DNA of 64,000 nucleotides, taken from the NCBI GenBank assembly GCA_946480695.1, contig CAMLKG010000026.1, forward strand, positions 1-64,000, given 5' to 3'. Positions 46,766 through 56,946 of the stretch are shown here, one piece after another (position 1 is the stretch's first letter; each line of letters starts with the position of its first letter). The stretch is from an uncultured Cellvibrio sp. Lineage in GTDB: Bacteria; Pseudomonadota; Gammaproteobacteria; Pseudomonadales; Cellvibrionaceae. Under the pieces are notes generated by a model, which saw nothing but the letters and a program-made list of their open reading frames with translations, had not been told where the DNA came from and searched no databases. The position numbers and the translations under genes were made by a program.

Positions 46766-47929
46766 ATGTTGACGTTTTATCGAAATGCAGCGATTGCATT
46801 GCTCGCACTGGTCTTGCTAACCACACTTTTTATATATGCGGGATTTATAAAGTCCCGGCTCAATGCTTCTTTATTCCCAGCGCGCGACGCCCGGTTTTTG
46901 TGGATTTCAGCCATAGAGCCCAAGAAGCCCGACGGGAAAACGCAGTTAAATGTGAAGAGCGAAGTGGGCACGGTTGAATATGATTTTTTCCTGGACCCGG
47001 AAAAACCCTTCCCGTATACCCATTACTCCATCTATTTTGTCGATCCCATCCAATCCTTCGCCCAGGTAGATTTAACCCGTTATTCAAACATTACTTTCAA
47101 AATCCAATGCGACCCGAAAAACGTCTTGCTGTTTGTGTTGTTCAGTTTTGATAATACTGTGACTGATTTAAGCGACATGGCCACCCGCCGCGTATCGTCC
47201 ACTGCGTTTTCTTGCGACAAGCATTGGTCCGAGATCAGTATTGATTTCGATGATCTGGATACACCGCATTGGTGGCTGGGACGCTACGGGTTCGAATTTA
47301 GCGATACCTCTTACCAGCTTAATAAGACCATGGGGCTTGCCTGGGTAAACTCTTTGCAAAGCCCGCTCAATACAAAGTCCCATGTCAAACTCACAGACGT
47401 AAAACTGCAAGGCAGGGACTTTCGTTACCTTTACGGCGCGGTGGCGGTGTGTTTGCTGGCGTGGGTGTTATTTTTTATCTGGCAATTCCGTCGCTACCTG
47501 GTGGTGTTAACCGCCGAATTAAAACGCAAGGTGAAACAGGATCAGCCATTAATTGCCTATAAAAAATTATCGATAGAACCGCAAAAAGATAAAGAGAAAA
47601 GCGCATTGCTGCGCTACATGGCCACTGAATATGCAAATCCGGAGTTAAGCCTGGAGATGGCCGCCGCAACGCTCGGCATTAACCGCACCAAAATTAATGA
47701 CATATTAAAAGAGGAACTGAGCCTCACCTTCAGTTCTTACCTTAACAAGTTGCGGCTCACTGAGGCGGCGCGCTTATTATCGGAAAATGAAGAGGCAAAT
47801 ATTTCGGAGATCGCTTACTCGGTGGGCTACAACAATGTTTCCTATTTCAGCAAGCTATTTAAGCAAGAGTATGGCTGCGCTCCAAAGACATTTAAATCGC
47901 TCTACCAAACCAAAGAAGACTCCGTGTAA
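46766..47929 (+). CDS. Membrane-bound AraC-family regulator with periplasmic sensor domain
   Basis: 387 residues. A membrane helix (about 8-28) is followed by an extracytoplasmic beta-rich domain (about 35-210), a second helix (about 217-237), then a cytoplasmic AraC helix-turn-helix (about 290-380: LSLEMAAATLGINRTKINDILKE, ANISEIAYSVGYNNVSYFSKLF). The extracytoplasmic part has aromatic residues and strands suited to binding a carbohydrate. Next to four xylan-degrading genes, it probably senses a xylan product and activates them. Its terminator separates it from the xylanase. Confidence 0.82.
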   Translation: MLTFYRNAAIALLALVLLTTLFIYAGFIKSRLNASLFPARDARFLWISAIEPKKPDGKTQLNVKSEVGTVEYDFFLDPEKPFPYTHYSIYFVDPIQSFAQVDLTRYSNITFKIQCDPKNVLLFVLFSFDNTVTDLSDMATRRVSSTAFSCDKHWSEISIDFDDLDTPHWWLGRYGFEFSDTSYQLNKTMGLAWVNSLQSPLNTKSHVKLTDVKLQGRDFRYLYGAVAVCLLAWVLFFIWQFRRYLVVLTAELKRKVKQDQPLIAYKKLSIEPQKDKEKSALLRYMATEYANPELSLEMAAATLGINRTKINDILKEELSLTFSSYLNKLRLTEAARLLSENEEANISEIAYSVGYNNVSYFSKLFKQEYGCAPKTFKSLYQTKEDSV

Positions 47930-47957
47930 TTTTTAACTATAAAATTCATGTTTTCAG

Positions 47958-47988
47958 AAAAAGCCAAGTGAATCACACATGGCTTTTT
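47958..47988 (+). terminator. Terminator after AraC-type regulator
   Basis: Stem AAAAAGCCA (47958-47966) with TGGCTTTTT (47980-47988), 13-nt loop, T run. 28 nt after the stop codon. Confidence 0.8.
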
Positions 47989-48321
47989 TTTCATCGATTG
48001 TGCGTAAGCCTGGTTCGGGCAGTTTCTCCAAAAGATATGGCTTCAAAAAAGCTGATGTAAATCACAATTGAATTTCCATACGAAAAAAATTCGCAATTAA
48101 TTGCAGAAACTTTACGATTTTTTGCAGTTTTGTTGAATCGCTTTCAAAAATACAAATATTCCATGCACCATTTCGTTACCTTTACCCCCGGTTTAGCGAC
48201 ACACCAATCGAAGCCGTAACAGACATAGTTCTAAAAAAATTGTTAACGGCATTTTCACCACCAAAAATCACAGTTGTTTTATAAAAAACCAAACCCGCTC
48301 CACCCTGTACCAGGGCCGACC

Positions 48322-48374
48322 GCAACTATGCCAGTTGCAATCAGCCTTGATTAGCCCGATCCCCGGGATCGGGC
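48322..48374 (+). promoter_or_regulatory. Tandem hairpins in leader of xylanase gene
   Basis: Hairpin 1: GCAACT (48322-48327) with AGTTGC (48333-48338). Hairpin 2: stem 48354-48362 with 48366-48374 (GCCCGATCC/GGATCGGGC), followed by ATTTTTAATAA. Hairpin 2 looks like an intrinsic terminator but ends 55 nt before the xylanase ATG, so it may attenuate that gene. The rest of 47989-48429 shows only AT-rich sequence with no gene. Confidence 0.5.
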
Positions 48375-48429
48375 ATTTTTAATAATCAGCGGAGCTAACC
48401 CTAGAAACCATTAGCGGAGTTTCAAATAA

Positions 48430-50304
48430 ATGATTAAACAACCCCACATAAGCCATCGACTTGGCCGGCTATTCAAACATACCTGTTTAATGACCGGCAT
48501 CGGCGCGACACTCGGTTCGTTTTCCGCGGGCGCCAACGCAGCCTGTACCTATACGGTGGATAACGAATGGAATACCGGTTTCGTTGCCAGCATCACGATC
48601 AAAAATGATACCGGTGCACCGGTAAATAATTGGAGCGTGAACTGGCAGTACGCGAGCAACCGTGTGAGCAGCGGCTGGAACGCAAACCTGTCAGGCAGCA
48701 ATCCCTACACGGCAACGAACATGAGCTGGAACGGCAACATAGCCGCAGGCCAATCTGTTTCATTCGGTTTCCAAGGTGTAAAAAATGGCAACACGGCGGA
48801 ACGCCCCGCCATTAACGGCACTGTGTGCGGCGGTGCGCTGACTTCTTCTTCACGTTCCAGTATTGCCGTCAGCTCTTCATCGAGCATCGCCCCTAGTTCA
48901 ACGCCTGCCAGCTCGCGTTCAAGCAATGCCGCGTCATCGTCCAGTTATTCGGTACCCGCCAATAATTTTGCGCAAAACGGCGGTGTCGAAAGTGGTTTAA
49001 CTAACTGGGCTACCACCGCTGGCACGGTGACTCGTTCAACCGCCGATAAACACAGCGGTGTTGCCAGTGCGTTAATTACCGGCCGCACAGCCGCCTGGAA
49101 TGGTTTGACCTTTAATGTGGGCGCGCTTACTAACGGCAACCAATACGAAGTGAATGTATGGGTGAAACTGGCCCCGGGGACCCCGGACAATGTGATTACC
49201 CTCACTGCAAAACGCCAGGATGATTCAGACTCATCCACGTATAACGAATATACCCGTGTTGCAACGGTAACGGCCTCGGCCAATGAATGGCGTTTGCTCG
49301 AAGGTTATTACACCCAGTCCGGCACTACCGCATTCCAGCATTTTATTATCGAAGCGACTGATACAACCATCAGTTACTACGCGGATGATTTTGCGATCGG
49401 TGGCCAGGTAATACAGGTACCGAGCAGCAGCTCACGCAGTTCAAGCAGTGCTGCATCGAGCAAAAAATTTATCGGCAATATCACCACTAGCGGCCAGGTG
49501 AGATCTGACTTCACACGTTACTGGAATCAAATTACGCCGGAGAATGAAGGCAAATGGGGTTCTGTTGAAGGCACTCGCGATGTCTATAACTGGGCACCCG
49601 TTGACCGTATATATGCATATGCTCGTGCAAATAATATCCCGGTAAAAGCACATACCTTTGTATGGGGTGCGCAATCACCTTCGTGGATCAACAACCTGAG
49701 CGCTACCGAAACTGCTGCTGAAATCGAAGAGTGGATTCGCGATTACTGCACCCGCTACCCGGACACCGCCATGATCGACGTGGTTAACGAAGCAGTAGTC
49801 GGCCATCAGCCAGCCGGGTATGCGCAGAAAGCATTCGGCAATAATTGGATTCAACGTGTTTTCCAACTGGCACGTCAGTACTGCCCGAATTCAATCCTGA
49901 TCCTGAACGATTACAACAATATCCGCTGGCAGCACAACGAATTTATCGCCCTTGCCAAACCCTTGGCACAAGGTGGCTATATAGATGCGGTCGGCCTGCA
50001 AGCGCACGAGTTAAAAGGTGTATCGGCCGCAACTGTTCAAACGGCGCTGGATAACATTTGGAATCAGGTGGGCGTGCCCATGTACATCTCCGAATACGAC
50101 ATCGGTGATACCAATGACCAAGTCCAATTGCAGAACTTCCAGGCGCACTTCCCGGTGTTCTGGAACCACCCGCATGTCAAGGGCATCACCATCTGGGGCT
50201 ATGTGAACGGCAGGACCTGGATTGAAGGCTCCGGCTTGATTCAGGACAACGGTACACCGCGCCCTGCGATGACCTGGTTACTCAACAATTACATCAATAA
50301 GTAA
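48430..50304 (+). CDS. Secreted GH10 endo-beta-1,4-xylanase with CBM2 and CBM4/9-type modules
   Basis: 624 residues. Signal peptide 1-37; CBM2 39-133 with flanking Cys and surface Trp; Ser-rich linker 138-172; a CBM4_9/22-type beta-sandwich 175-327; short Ser linker; GH10 catalytic domain about 346-622. The acid/base is Glu454 (DVVNEAV) and the nucleophile Glu555 (ISEYDI). The catalytic domain is shorter than the usual 300-340 residues. It cuts xylan backbone outside the cell. It starts a cluster with GH43, GH62 and CE1 genes, consistent with arabinoxylan breakdown. Confidence 0.93.
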   Translation: MIKQPHISHRLGRLFKHTCLMTGIGATLGSFSAGANAACTYTVDNEWNTGFVASITIKNDTGAPVNNWSVNWQYASNRVSSGWNANLSGSNPYTATNMSWNGNIAAGQSVSFGFQGVKNGNTAERPAINGTVCGGALTSSSRSSIAVSSSSSIAPSSTPASSRSSNAASSSSYSVPANNFAQNGGVESGLTNWATTAGTVTRSTADKHSGVASALITGRTAAWNGLTFNVGALTNGNQYEVNVWVKLAPGTPDNVITLTAKRQDDSDSSTYNEYTRVATVTASANEWRLLEGYYTQSGTTAFQHFIIEATDTTISYYADDFAIGGQVIQVPSSSSRSSSSAASSKKFIGNITTSGQVRSDFTRYWNQITPENEGKWGSVEGTRDVYNWAPVDRIYAYARANNIPVKAHTFVWGAQSPSWINNLSATETAAEIEEWIRDYCTRYPDTAMIDVVNEAVVGHQPAGYAQKAFGNNWIQRVFQLARQYCPNSILILNDYNNIRWQHNEFIALAKPLAQGGYIDAVGLQAHELKGVSAATVQTALDNIWNQVGVPMYISEYDIGDTNDQVQLQNFQAHFPVFWNHPHVKGITIWGYVNGRTWIEGSGLIQDNGTPRPAMTWLLNNYINK

Positions 50305-50320
50305 ACCGTTTTAAGTGTGA

Positions 50321-50344
50321 CTCATGAAAAAGGATTTTCATGAG
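50321..50344 (+). promoter_or_regulatory. Hairpin between xylanase and GH43 genes
   Basis: CTCATGAAAA (50321-50330), AGGA loop, TTTTCATGAG (50335-50344). A perfect 10-bp stem without T run; probably an mRNA processing or stability element between co-transcribed genes. Confidence 0.5.
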
Positions 50345-50396
50345 CTGCAACGTTGGTCAAACACAACCCATTTAATAATAATTAGGGAGAATTCCC

Positions 50397-52409
50397 ATGC
50401 GTGCAAATAACCACCCAGGTGTTCGCTTCGCCGCACAAATTGCAAAGATTTTCAGCGGTTGCCTTGCCGTGTTTTTTACCTGGAATGCCAGCGCAAGCTG
50501 TCAGTACCAAATCACAAACCAGTGGAACAACGGTTTTACCGCAGCGATAAAAATTACTAACACTACCGGCGCAGCCATTAATAGCTGGTCGGTCAATTGG
50601 CGATACGCAAGTGATAATCGAGTCAGTAATAGCTGGAACGCCAACGTATCGGGTAGCAATCCTTATTCCGCAACCAACCTGGGATGGAACGCCAGCATTC
50701 AACCGAACCAAACGGTGGAATTTGGCTTCCAGGGAACGCGGGGTTCAGCGGTGGCGGAAGTTCCGGTGGTCACCGGCACGCCCTGCGGCAGTGTGACAAC
50801 TTCCTCCCGCAGTTCAAGCAGTGCTTCCTCCGTTGCGATGAGCAGCGCAAAAAGTTCGAGCAGTTTTACAACCAGCGCAAACACCTCATCGCCGGTTTCG
50901 AGTTCATCAGTCATGAATTTGGTTGAGGCGAGTAATCCGGTAATTTGGGCAGATGTTCCCGACCCATCCGTGATCCGTGTTGGCAATACCTATTACATGA
51001 GCAGCACCACCATGCACATGAGCCCCGGTGTGCCGATCATGAAATCCACTGACCTGGTTAATTGGTCAATGGTGAATTACGCCTACAACACCCTGGATAA
51101 CACCAGTGCGCTGAATTTGGAAAATGGCCAAAATGCGTATGGCAAAGGTTCATGGGCCAGCAGCATCCGCTATGTGGATGGCATTTATTACGTAAGCACG
51201 TTTTCCTACACCACCAACAAAACCTACATCTATAAAACCCGTGATATTGAGCAAGGCCCCTGGACCGTCTCGGTATTAAATGGCGTGTACCACGACAGCT
51301 CATTATTTTTTGAAAATGGCCGCGCCTTCCTGGCTTATGGTATCGATGACATAAAAATTATTGAGTTGACCGCCGATGCCTCCGCGATTAAAGCGGGCGG
51401 ATTAAACCAAACCATCATTGCAAAATCTTCCACCGTTGCCGGATCGAATTTTATTGTTCGTCCGGAGGGCACCCACCTGCAAAAAATTAATGGCCGATAT
51501 TACGTCTCTTTAATTACCTGGCCGTCGGGGCAATCGCGCACGCAATTAATTTTTCGTTCCAATAATCTAACGGGACCTTATGAAGGCCGCATTGCGCTGC
51601 AAGACCAGGGCATTGCGCAGGGCGGATTAATTGATACGCCCACCGGGAATTGGTATGCCTTTTTATTCCGTGATTCCGGTGCCGTGGGGCGCATTCCATA
51701 TCTGGTGCCGGTGAACTGGCAAGATGGATGGCCGGTGATGGGGATAGGTGGAAAAGTACCGCCGAAATTAAGCTTCGTTGTCGATGATGCGGGCCTGAAA
51801 GGCGTAGTCACGTCGGATGAGTTTAACCAGGGGACGCAAGGCAATAACACACTGCCATTGCAATGGCAGTGGAACCACAACCCCGATAACAGCGGTTGGT
51901 CACTCACCAGTAGGCCGGGTTATTTGCGCCTTGCGACCAAACGCACCGCGGCCAATTTTGAAATTGCCCGCAACACCCTCACACAGCGCACTTTTGGCCC
52001 GCAAAGCTCTGCCCGCATTGCAATGGAAACCGCCGGTATGAGGGACGGCGATTACGCGGGTCTCGGCGCGTTGCAAGCGCGTTACGGTTTTGTGGGAGTG
52101 ACTAAGTCAGGCGGTAATAAATCCATTGTGATGGTGGATACCACATCGGGAACGCCGCAAGAAATAACCCGTATAGGTTTAAACCGGGATCGCGTTTATT
52201 TCCGCATTGATATGGATTTTAGAAACCAAACTGACCAAGGGAAATTTTATTACAGCCTGGATGGCAACAACTGGACGGTGATCGGCAATACCCTGCGCAT
52301 GACTTACGACCTGAAACATTTTATGGGTTATCGCTTTGCGCTGTTTAATTACGCCACCCAATCCACCGGTGGCTACGTGGACTTCGATTACTATCGGTTG
52401 GGCCAGTAA
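50397..52409 (+). CDS. Secreted GH43 arabinofuranosidase/xylosidase with CBM2
   Basis: 670 residues. Signal peptide to about residue 33; CBM2 about 35-131; Ser/Thr linker about 133-173; five-bladed GH43 propeller about 180-470 starting with the catalytic base in [17 protein letters not shown] and a later [14 protein letters not shown] blade with the general acid region; a C-terminal beta-sandwich about 480-670. This layout fits GH43 enzymes removing arabinose or xylose from xylan. It lies between GH10 and GH62 genes. Confidence 0.88.
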   Translation: MRANNHPGVRFAAQIAKIFSGCLAVFFTWNASASCQYQITNQWNNGFTAAIKITNTTGAAINSWSVNWRYASDNRVSNSWNANVSGSNPYSATNLGWNASIQPNQTVEFGFQGTRGSAVAEVPVVTGTPCGSVTTSSRSSSSASSVAMSSAKSSSSFTTSANTSSPVSSSSVMNLVEASNPVIWADVPDPSVIRVGNTYYMSSTTMHMSPGVPIMKSTDLVNWSMVNYAYNTLDNTSALNLENGQNAYGKGSWASSIRYVDGIYYVSTFSYTTNKTYIYKTRDIEQGPWTVSVLNGVYHDSSLFFENGRAFLAYGIDDIKIIELTADASAIKAGGLNQTIIAKSSTVAGSNFIVRPEGTHLQKINGRYYVSLITWPSGQSRTQLIFRSNNLTGPYEGRIALQDQGIAQGGLIDTPTGNWYAFLFRDSGAVGRIPYLVPVNWQDGWPVMGIGGKVPPKLSFVVDDAGLKGVVTSDEFNQGTQGNNTLPLQWQWNHNPDNSGWSLTSRPGYLRLATKRTAANFEIARNTLTQRTFGPQSSARIAMETAGMRDGDYAGLGALQARYGFVGVTKSGGNKSIVMVDTTSGTPQEITRIGLNRDRVYFRIDMDFRNQTDQGKFYYSLDGNNWTVIGNTLRMTYDLKHFMGYRFALFNYATQSTGGYVDFDYYRLGQ

Positions 52410-52483
52410 TTCACAGGCTCGGTAATCGGTAAGGTCAGCGGTCATTTATTGCGAACATATATCAAACATTACCGGAGAACATT

Positions 52484-54424
52484 ATGAATAAACAAAAATA
52501 CTCCGCCAGCTTGCTGTCGACACTGCTTAAACGCAGTTGCAGCACAATTGGCTTGGGTGCCGCGTTGCTTGGATTATCCAATATGGCATCAGCGGCGTGC
52601 ACATTGACGATCGATAATGAATGGAACAGCGGTTACGTTGCCAGCATCACCATAAAAAATGATACCGCCGCACCGATCAGTAACTGGAATGTGAATTGGC
52701 AATTCAATTCCAATCGCGTGGCCAGCGGCTGGAATGCAAATTTTTCCGGTACCAATCCCTACTCGGCAAGCAATATGTCATGGAATGGAAATATTGCGGT
52801 CGGGCAATCCATTTCGTTTGGTTTCCAGGCGGAAAAAAATGGCGGCAGTGCCGAGCGTCCGGTCATTAACGGCGCTGTGTGCGGTGGCGGTACAGTATCC
52901 TCAGCCAGTTCCGTTCCGCGTTCAAGTGTTGCGCCCAGTTCGATACCGCGCTCCAGCTCAAGTGTTGCATCTGTTGCCAGTTCAAGCGGCGCTGTTTCTT
53001 CCAGTGGCTATTCGGTACCCGCCAATAATTTTGCGCAAAATGGCGGCGTGGAATCCGGTTTAACCAATTGGGGTACAACGGCGGGCACGGTAACCCGTTC
53101 AACTGCGGATAAACGCAGCGGCGTAGCCAGCGCGTTAATTACCGGGCGCACCGCTGCCTGGAACGGATTGACTTTCAATGTGGGTTCACTCACCAGCGGT
53201 AACCAATACGATGTTGCTGTGTGGGTAAAACTTGCGCCGGGAACACCTGACTCGGTGATCAGCCTTACAGCAAAACGATTGGATGACTCAGACACGTCTA
53301 CCTACAACGAATATTCGCGCGTCGGTACGGTTACTGCGTCGGCCAACGAATGGCGATTGCTCCAGGGCTATTACACGCAATTAGGTTCCACTGCGTTCCA
53401 GCATTTCATCATTGAAGCAACCGATACCACTATCAGCTATTACGCGGATGATTTTTCCATCGGCGGTGACGTGGTGCGCACTTCAAGTTCATCTAGCAGC
53501 TCAAGCAGTAGCGCGGGCCAAACCTGTGAATTAAAAGCGCCGCTCAGCTGGACATCTACCGGTCCGTTAATCAGTCCAAAAACGCCGGGCTGGGTTTCCA
53601 TCAAAGATCCGTCGGTTGTGAAATACAACGGTACCTATCATGTGTACGCAACCTATTACGACACCGCCTATAAATCGATGTACACCAGTTTCACGGATTG
53701 GAACAGCGCGCAACAAGCGCCGCACATTTCCATGAATGGAAGCCGCGTGGGCAATGCGGTAGCGCCGCAGGTATTTTTCTTCCGCCCGCACAACAAATGG
53801 TATTTGATCACCCAATGGCCCGGCACATACGCAACCACGGATGACATTGCAAACCCCAACTGGTCATCCAAACAAAAATTGTTGCAAGGCGAGCCCAGCG
53901 GTGCATTGGATTTCTGGGTAATTTGTAACGCTACCCATTGCTACTTATATTTCTCACGCGATGACGGCGTGCTGTACGTTTCCAAAACCACCATTGGCAA
54001 CTTCCCCAACTTCTCCGGTTATTCCATTGTGATGGAAGACCATCGCGGCAATGGCAACCAATATTTATTTGAAGCGCCTAACGTTTACAAACTCGATGGG
54101 CAAAATAAATATCTGCTCCTGGTTGAAGCCTATCCCAGTGGGCCGCGCATGTTCCGTTCCTGGACCTCAACCAGCCTTGACGGTCCCTGGACACCCTTGG
54201 CGGATACCGACGCGAATCCGTTCGCGGGTAATCGCAATGTGGAATGGCCGGGCGGAAAATGGGCCGATGGTATCAGCCACGGCGAATTGGTTCGCTCCGG
54301 TTATGATGAACGTTTAACCGTTGATCCCTGTAACCTGGAATTCCTCTACCAAGGCCAGGCGGGAACCAGTTCGAACTACAACACTATTCCTTACAAGCTC
54401 GGATTGCTCAGACTCAAAAAATAA
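52484..54424 (+). CDS. Secreted GH62 alpha-L-arabinofuranosidase with CBM2 and CBM4/9-type module
   Basis: 646 residues. Signal peptide 1-37; CBM2 39-133; Ser linker; a CBM4_9-type module about 175-325 almost identical to that of the GH10 xylanase; Ser linker; GH62 about 345-646 (WVSIKDPSVVKYNGTYHVYATY with the catalytic Asp, GNAVAPQVFFF, YLFEAPNVYKLDG). It removes arabinose from arabinoxylan. Cellvibrio japonicus Abf62A (XylC) is a relative with the same N-terminal CBM2, but the additional CBM appears specific to this one. Confidence 0.92.
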   Translation: MNKQKYSASLLSTLLKRSCSTIGLGAALLGLSNMASAACTLTIDNEWNSGYVASITIKNDTAAPISNWNVNWQFNSNRVASGWNANFSGTNPYSASNMSWNGNIAVGQSISFGFQAEKNGGSAERPVINGAVCGGGTVSSASSVPRSSVAPSSIPRSSSSVASVASSSGAVSSSGYSVPANNFAQNGGVESGLTNWGTTAGTVTRSTADKRSGVASALITGRTAAWNGLTFNVGSLTSGNQYDVAVWVKLAPGTPDSVISLTAKRLDDSDTSTYNEYSRVGTVTASANEWRLLQGYYTQLGSTAFQHFIIEATDTTISYYADDFSIGGDVVRTSSSSSSSSSSAGQTCELKAPLSWTSTGPLISPKTPGWVSIKDPSVVKYNGTYHVYATYYDTAYKSMYTSFTDWNSAQQAPHISMNGSRVGNAVAPQVFFFRPHNKWYLITQWPGTYATTDDIANPNWSSKQKLLQGEPSGALDFWVICNATHCYLYFSRDDGVLYVSKTTIGNFPNFSGYSIVMEDHRGNGNQYLFEAPNVYKLDGQNKYLLLVEAYPSGPRMFRSWTSTSLDGPWTPLADTDANPFAGNRNVEWPGGKWADGISHGELVRSGYDERLTVDPCNLEFLYQGQAGTSSNYNTIPYKLGLLRLKK

Positions 54425-54477
54425 TTTTTAAACGCCAGGCGTGGCGGAAATTTTTATAAATGACCACTGTGCCTGGC

Positions 54478-54506
54478 ACCCTTTCCCGACGGCAACGGGA
54501 AAGGGT
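54478..54506 (+). terminator. Terminator after GH62 gene
   Basis: ACCCTTTCCCG (54478-54488) with CGGGAAAGGGT (54496-54506), 7-nt loop, followed by TTCGCTTTTC. Separates the CE1 gene as its own unit. Confidence 0.7.
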
Positions 54507-54665
54507 TTCGCTTTTCAATGCTAAGCGAAATAAAAAATTTTTTTGTGAGTGCAAAACCAGGGAATTAAAACAATAAAGGTGAAGCAGGATCGTCAGCCAA
54601 CCCAAATCCGCACTGCGAGCCTGGGGCCCGCAGTTTTTTTCCATTATTCGCTAAGGATTTGAATC

Positions 54666-56525
54666 ATGTTTACATTAAATCAGTTCCCGCCCGGTCACTT
54701 GGGTAAAGTGAAACGATCTTTCCTGATTGCCGGTATTACCGCTATCGCGGCCGCTGCACAAACCGCGTCGGCGGCCTGTACTTATCAAGTGGATAACGAA
54801 TGGTCGAATGGCTTTGTAGCCAGCATCATCATCAAAAACGACACGGCATCACCCGTTAATAATTGGAGTGTAAATTGGCAATATGCGAGTAATCGCATCA
54901 CCAATGGATGGAATTCAAATTTATCCGGCAGTAATCCCTACACAGCCACTAACATGTCGTGGAATGGAAATATTGCGCCGGGCCAATCGGTTTCGTTTGG
55001 TTTCCAGGGCACCAAAAATAACGGCGCGGCCGAGCGCCCGACCGTTAACGGTTTGCTCTGCGGTGCTTCACCGTCAAGCTCCGCGCCCAGCAGTACGCCG
55101 CTAAGTTCTTCGCGTTCCAGTGTTTCCTCAACAATCGTGTCATCCACGCCCAGTTCGGTTCCGGCATCTTCATCAGCACCCGCGTCTTCATCAAGGCCTG
55201 CCTCGTCTTCTGTTGCTTCCAGCAGCGCAGCCAATGCGTGCCCAAGCCAAATTGAAAACGCATACCAAATGTTGCCGGCAAGGATCCCAACCACTGTGCA
55301 AGCGGAAGATTTTGATCCGGCCGGTTATTCCGATAGCTCCACCACCAACGAGGGCGGCGCTTATCGTACCGATACGGCGGTGGACATCAAATCAATCACC
55401 GGCGGCCACGCGGTAGGTTGGATGACCGCAGGTGAATGGCTTGAGTACACCGTCTATGTGGAAACCGAAGGCGATTACGATTTAACGATTCGCTCCGGCG
55501 CAGTAGGCACCGGGCGTACATTAAAAATATCGCAATGCAACACAACGCTGGTTGAAGCCTTCCAAGTGCCGAGCGTATCGACCTGGGGCGAATTCACAAC
55601 CCTGTCCGCTGGCAAAATACATTTGCGCGCCGGTTATCAAAAAATCCGCGTGACTGTTGGCGCGACTGATTATGTGGACCTGGATTGGATTCACATCGGT
55701 CCTTACACCATTGAAGAACCGGAGGTTCCAACCGACGTAACCCGTAGCGATGGTTGTGGCAAGGCGCGTACCCTGCAAAATGGCCGCATCAACATTAATG
55801 TGAACAATACCAATCGTTCGTACATTTTGCGTGTGCCGGATAACTACAACAATCAAAACGCATACCGTTTGATTATCGGTTATCACTGGTTGAACGGTAA
55901 CGCCAGCCAGGTTGCAAACGGCGGTATGGGCGGCTCGACAGATACCCCGTATTACGGGCTCTGGAACCTCGCGCAAAACAGCACCATTTTTATTGCGCCT
56001 GAAGGAATTGATTCCGGTTGGGCAAATACCGGTGGCCGCGATATCGCATTTACCGATGCGATCCTTAACCAGGTGCAATCCAATTTGTGTATCGATAAAA
56101 GCCGCATTTTTGCCACCGGTTTCAGTTACGGCGCCGGCATGTCGAATGCAATTGCGTGCGCGCGCGCGAATGTCTTCCGTGGTGTTGCACTTTATGCGGG
56201 AGCGCAAATCAGCGGTTGCGACGGCGGAACATCGCCCATCGCATTCTTTGCTGCGCATGGTATCAATGACGACGTGCTGAATATTAGCCAGGGCCGTTCA
56301 GTGCGTGACCGCTACGTAAGGAACAACAGTTGCACCGCGCAAAACCCGCTTGAACCTGCGCGCGGCAGTGGTACCCACATTTGCACAAGCTACCAGGGTT
56401 GCCGCGCCGGTTACCCGGTACGCTGGTGTGCGTTTGATGGCGGCCACTACCCAACCCAAAAAGATGCGGGCCAATCCGAAAGCTGGATACCGCGCGAAGC
56501 CTGGCAATTTATCAGCCAGTTCTGA
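54666..56525 (+). CDS. Secreted CE1-type esterase with CBM2 and CBM6/35 modules
   Basis: 619 residues. Signal peptide to about 36; CBM2 38-133; long Ser/Pro/Ala linker about 136-195; CBM6/35 domain about 210-355 (VQAEDFDPAGYSDS, WLEYTVYVETEGDYDL, VDLDWIHIG); catalytic alpha/beta-hydrolase about 362-619 with nucleophile Ser in FATGFSYGAGMSNA, Asp in HGINDDV and His in FDGGHYPT. CE1 esterases remove ferulate or acetate from xylan. It completes the arabinoxylan set: backbone, side chains and esters. Confidence 0.88.
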   Translation: MFTLNQFPPGHLGKVKRSFLIAGITAIAAAAQTASAACTYQVDNEWSNGFVASIIIKNDTASPVNNWSVNWQYASNRITNGWNSNLSGSNPYTATNMSWNGNIAPGQSVSFGFQGTKNNGAAERPTVNGLLCGASPSSSAPSSTPLSSSRSSVSSTIVSSTPSSVPASSSAPASSSRPASSSVASSSAANACPSQIENAYQMLPARIPTTVQAEDFDPAGYSDSSTTNEGGAYRTDTAVDIKSITGGHAVGWMTAGEWLEYTVYVETEGDYDLTIRSGAVGTGRTLKISQCNTTLVEAFQVPSVSTWGEFTTLSAGKIHLRAGYQKIRVTVGATDYVDLDWIHIGPYTIEEPEVPTDVTRSDGCGKARTLQNGRININVNNTNRSYILRVPDNYNNQNAYRLIIGYHWLNGNASQVANGGMGGSTDTPYYGLWNLAQNSTIFIAPEGIDSGWANTGGRDIAFTDAILNQVQSNLCIDKSRIFATGFSYGAGMSNAIACARANVFRGVALYAGAQISGCDGGTSPIAFFAAHGINDDVLNISQGRSVRDRYVRNNSCTAQNPLEPARGSGTHICTSYQGCRAGYPVRWCAFDGGHYPTQKDAGQSESWIPREAWQFISQF

Positions 56526-56555
56526 TACAAAAAATTACTGCTTGCTGTGGGACTT

Positions 56556-56573
56556 GCCCGGCTTATGCCGGGC
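56556..56573 (+). terminator. Terminator after CE1 esterase gene
   Basis: GCCCGGC-TTAT-GCCGGGC, then TTTTTATTTT. A textbook intrinsic terminator ending the xylan cluster. Confidence 0.9.
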
Positions 56574-56600
56574 TTTTTATTTTCCGGAACGTTGAAAAAA

Positions 56601-56912
56601 TTACGTCATTTGTTTTTTCAAATGCACATCAATCCGTCGTAGTATCTGCGCAATACTCTCGGTTGCATTAGCAGGCAGCGTCACCTGGCCCTGCATTTCA
56701 TCAAACAATGCTTCCAATAAACATGCCTGACACCACAACTGGTAAATCGCTTCCTCCTCCGTTTTATTCGGTAACGGCTTCGAAATAGCGGTCAGGAACT
56801 TTCCGCTGGGCGAATGAATTTCAAGGCGGGATTTTTGATAAACCGCATATTGGGTTTGATCGAGTTTGATAACGCAGGAATTAGAGAGGGGAGAGGAAAT
56901 CACATTATCCAT
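56601..56912 (-). CDS. Unknown small protein downstream of a structured leader
   Basis: 103 residues; no family recognised. Strand-rich N-terminal half (SCVIKLDQTQYAVYQKSRLEI) and helical C-terminal half (AIYQLWCQACLLEALFDEMQ, then IAQILRRIDVHLKKQ). ATG 56912 is preferred over a TTG at 56945. The highly structured region 56947-57134 lies just upstream on the same strand and would form its leader. It could be one of the small proteins that follow conserved RNA leaders in pseudomonads, but this is from memory. Confidence 0.6.
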   Translation of the reverse strand: MDNVISSPLSNSCVIKLDQTQYAVYQKSRLEIHSPSGKFLTAISKPLPNKTEEEAIYQLWCQACLLEALFDEMQGQVTLPANATESIAQILRRIDVHLKKQMT

Positions 56913-56946
56913 AATAAAAATTCTCGTAGTTTGGTTGTGTAGCAAT

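Noticed and set aside
48838..55230. Ser-rich repetitive stretches as possible CRISPR or satellite repeats.
   Set aside because: They encode polyserine linkers between CBM and catalytic modules; no regular spacers.
55521..56258. 245-residue minus-strand frame in the CE1 gene.
   Set aside because: Antisense to a clear catalytic domain; no independent evidence.
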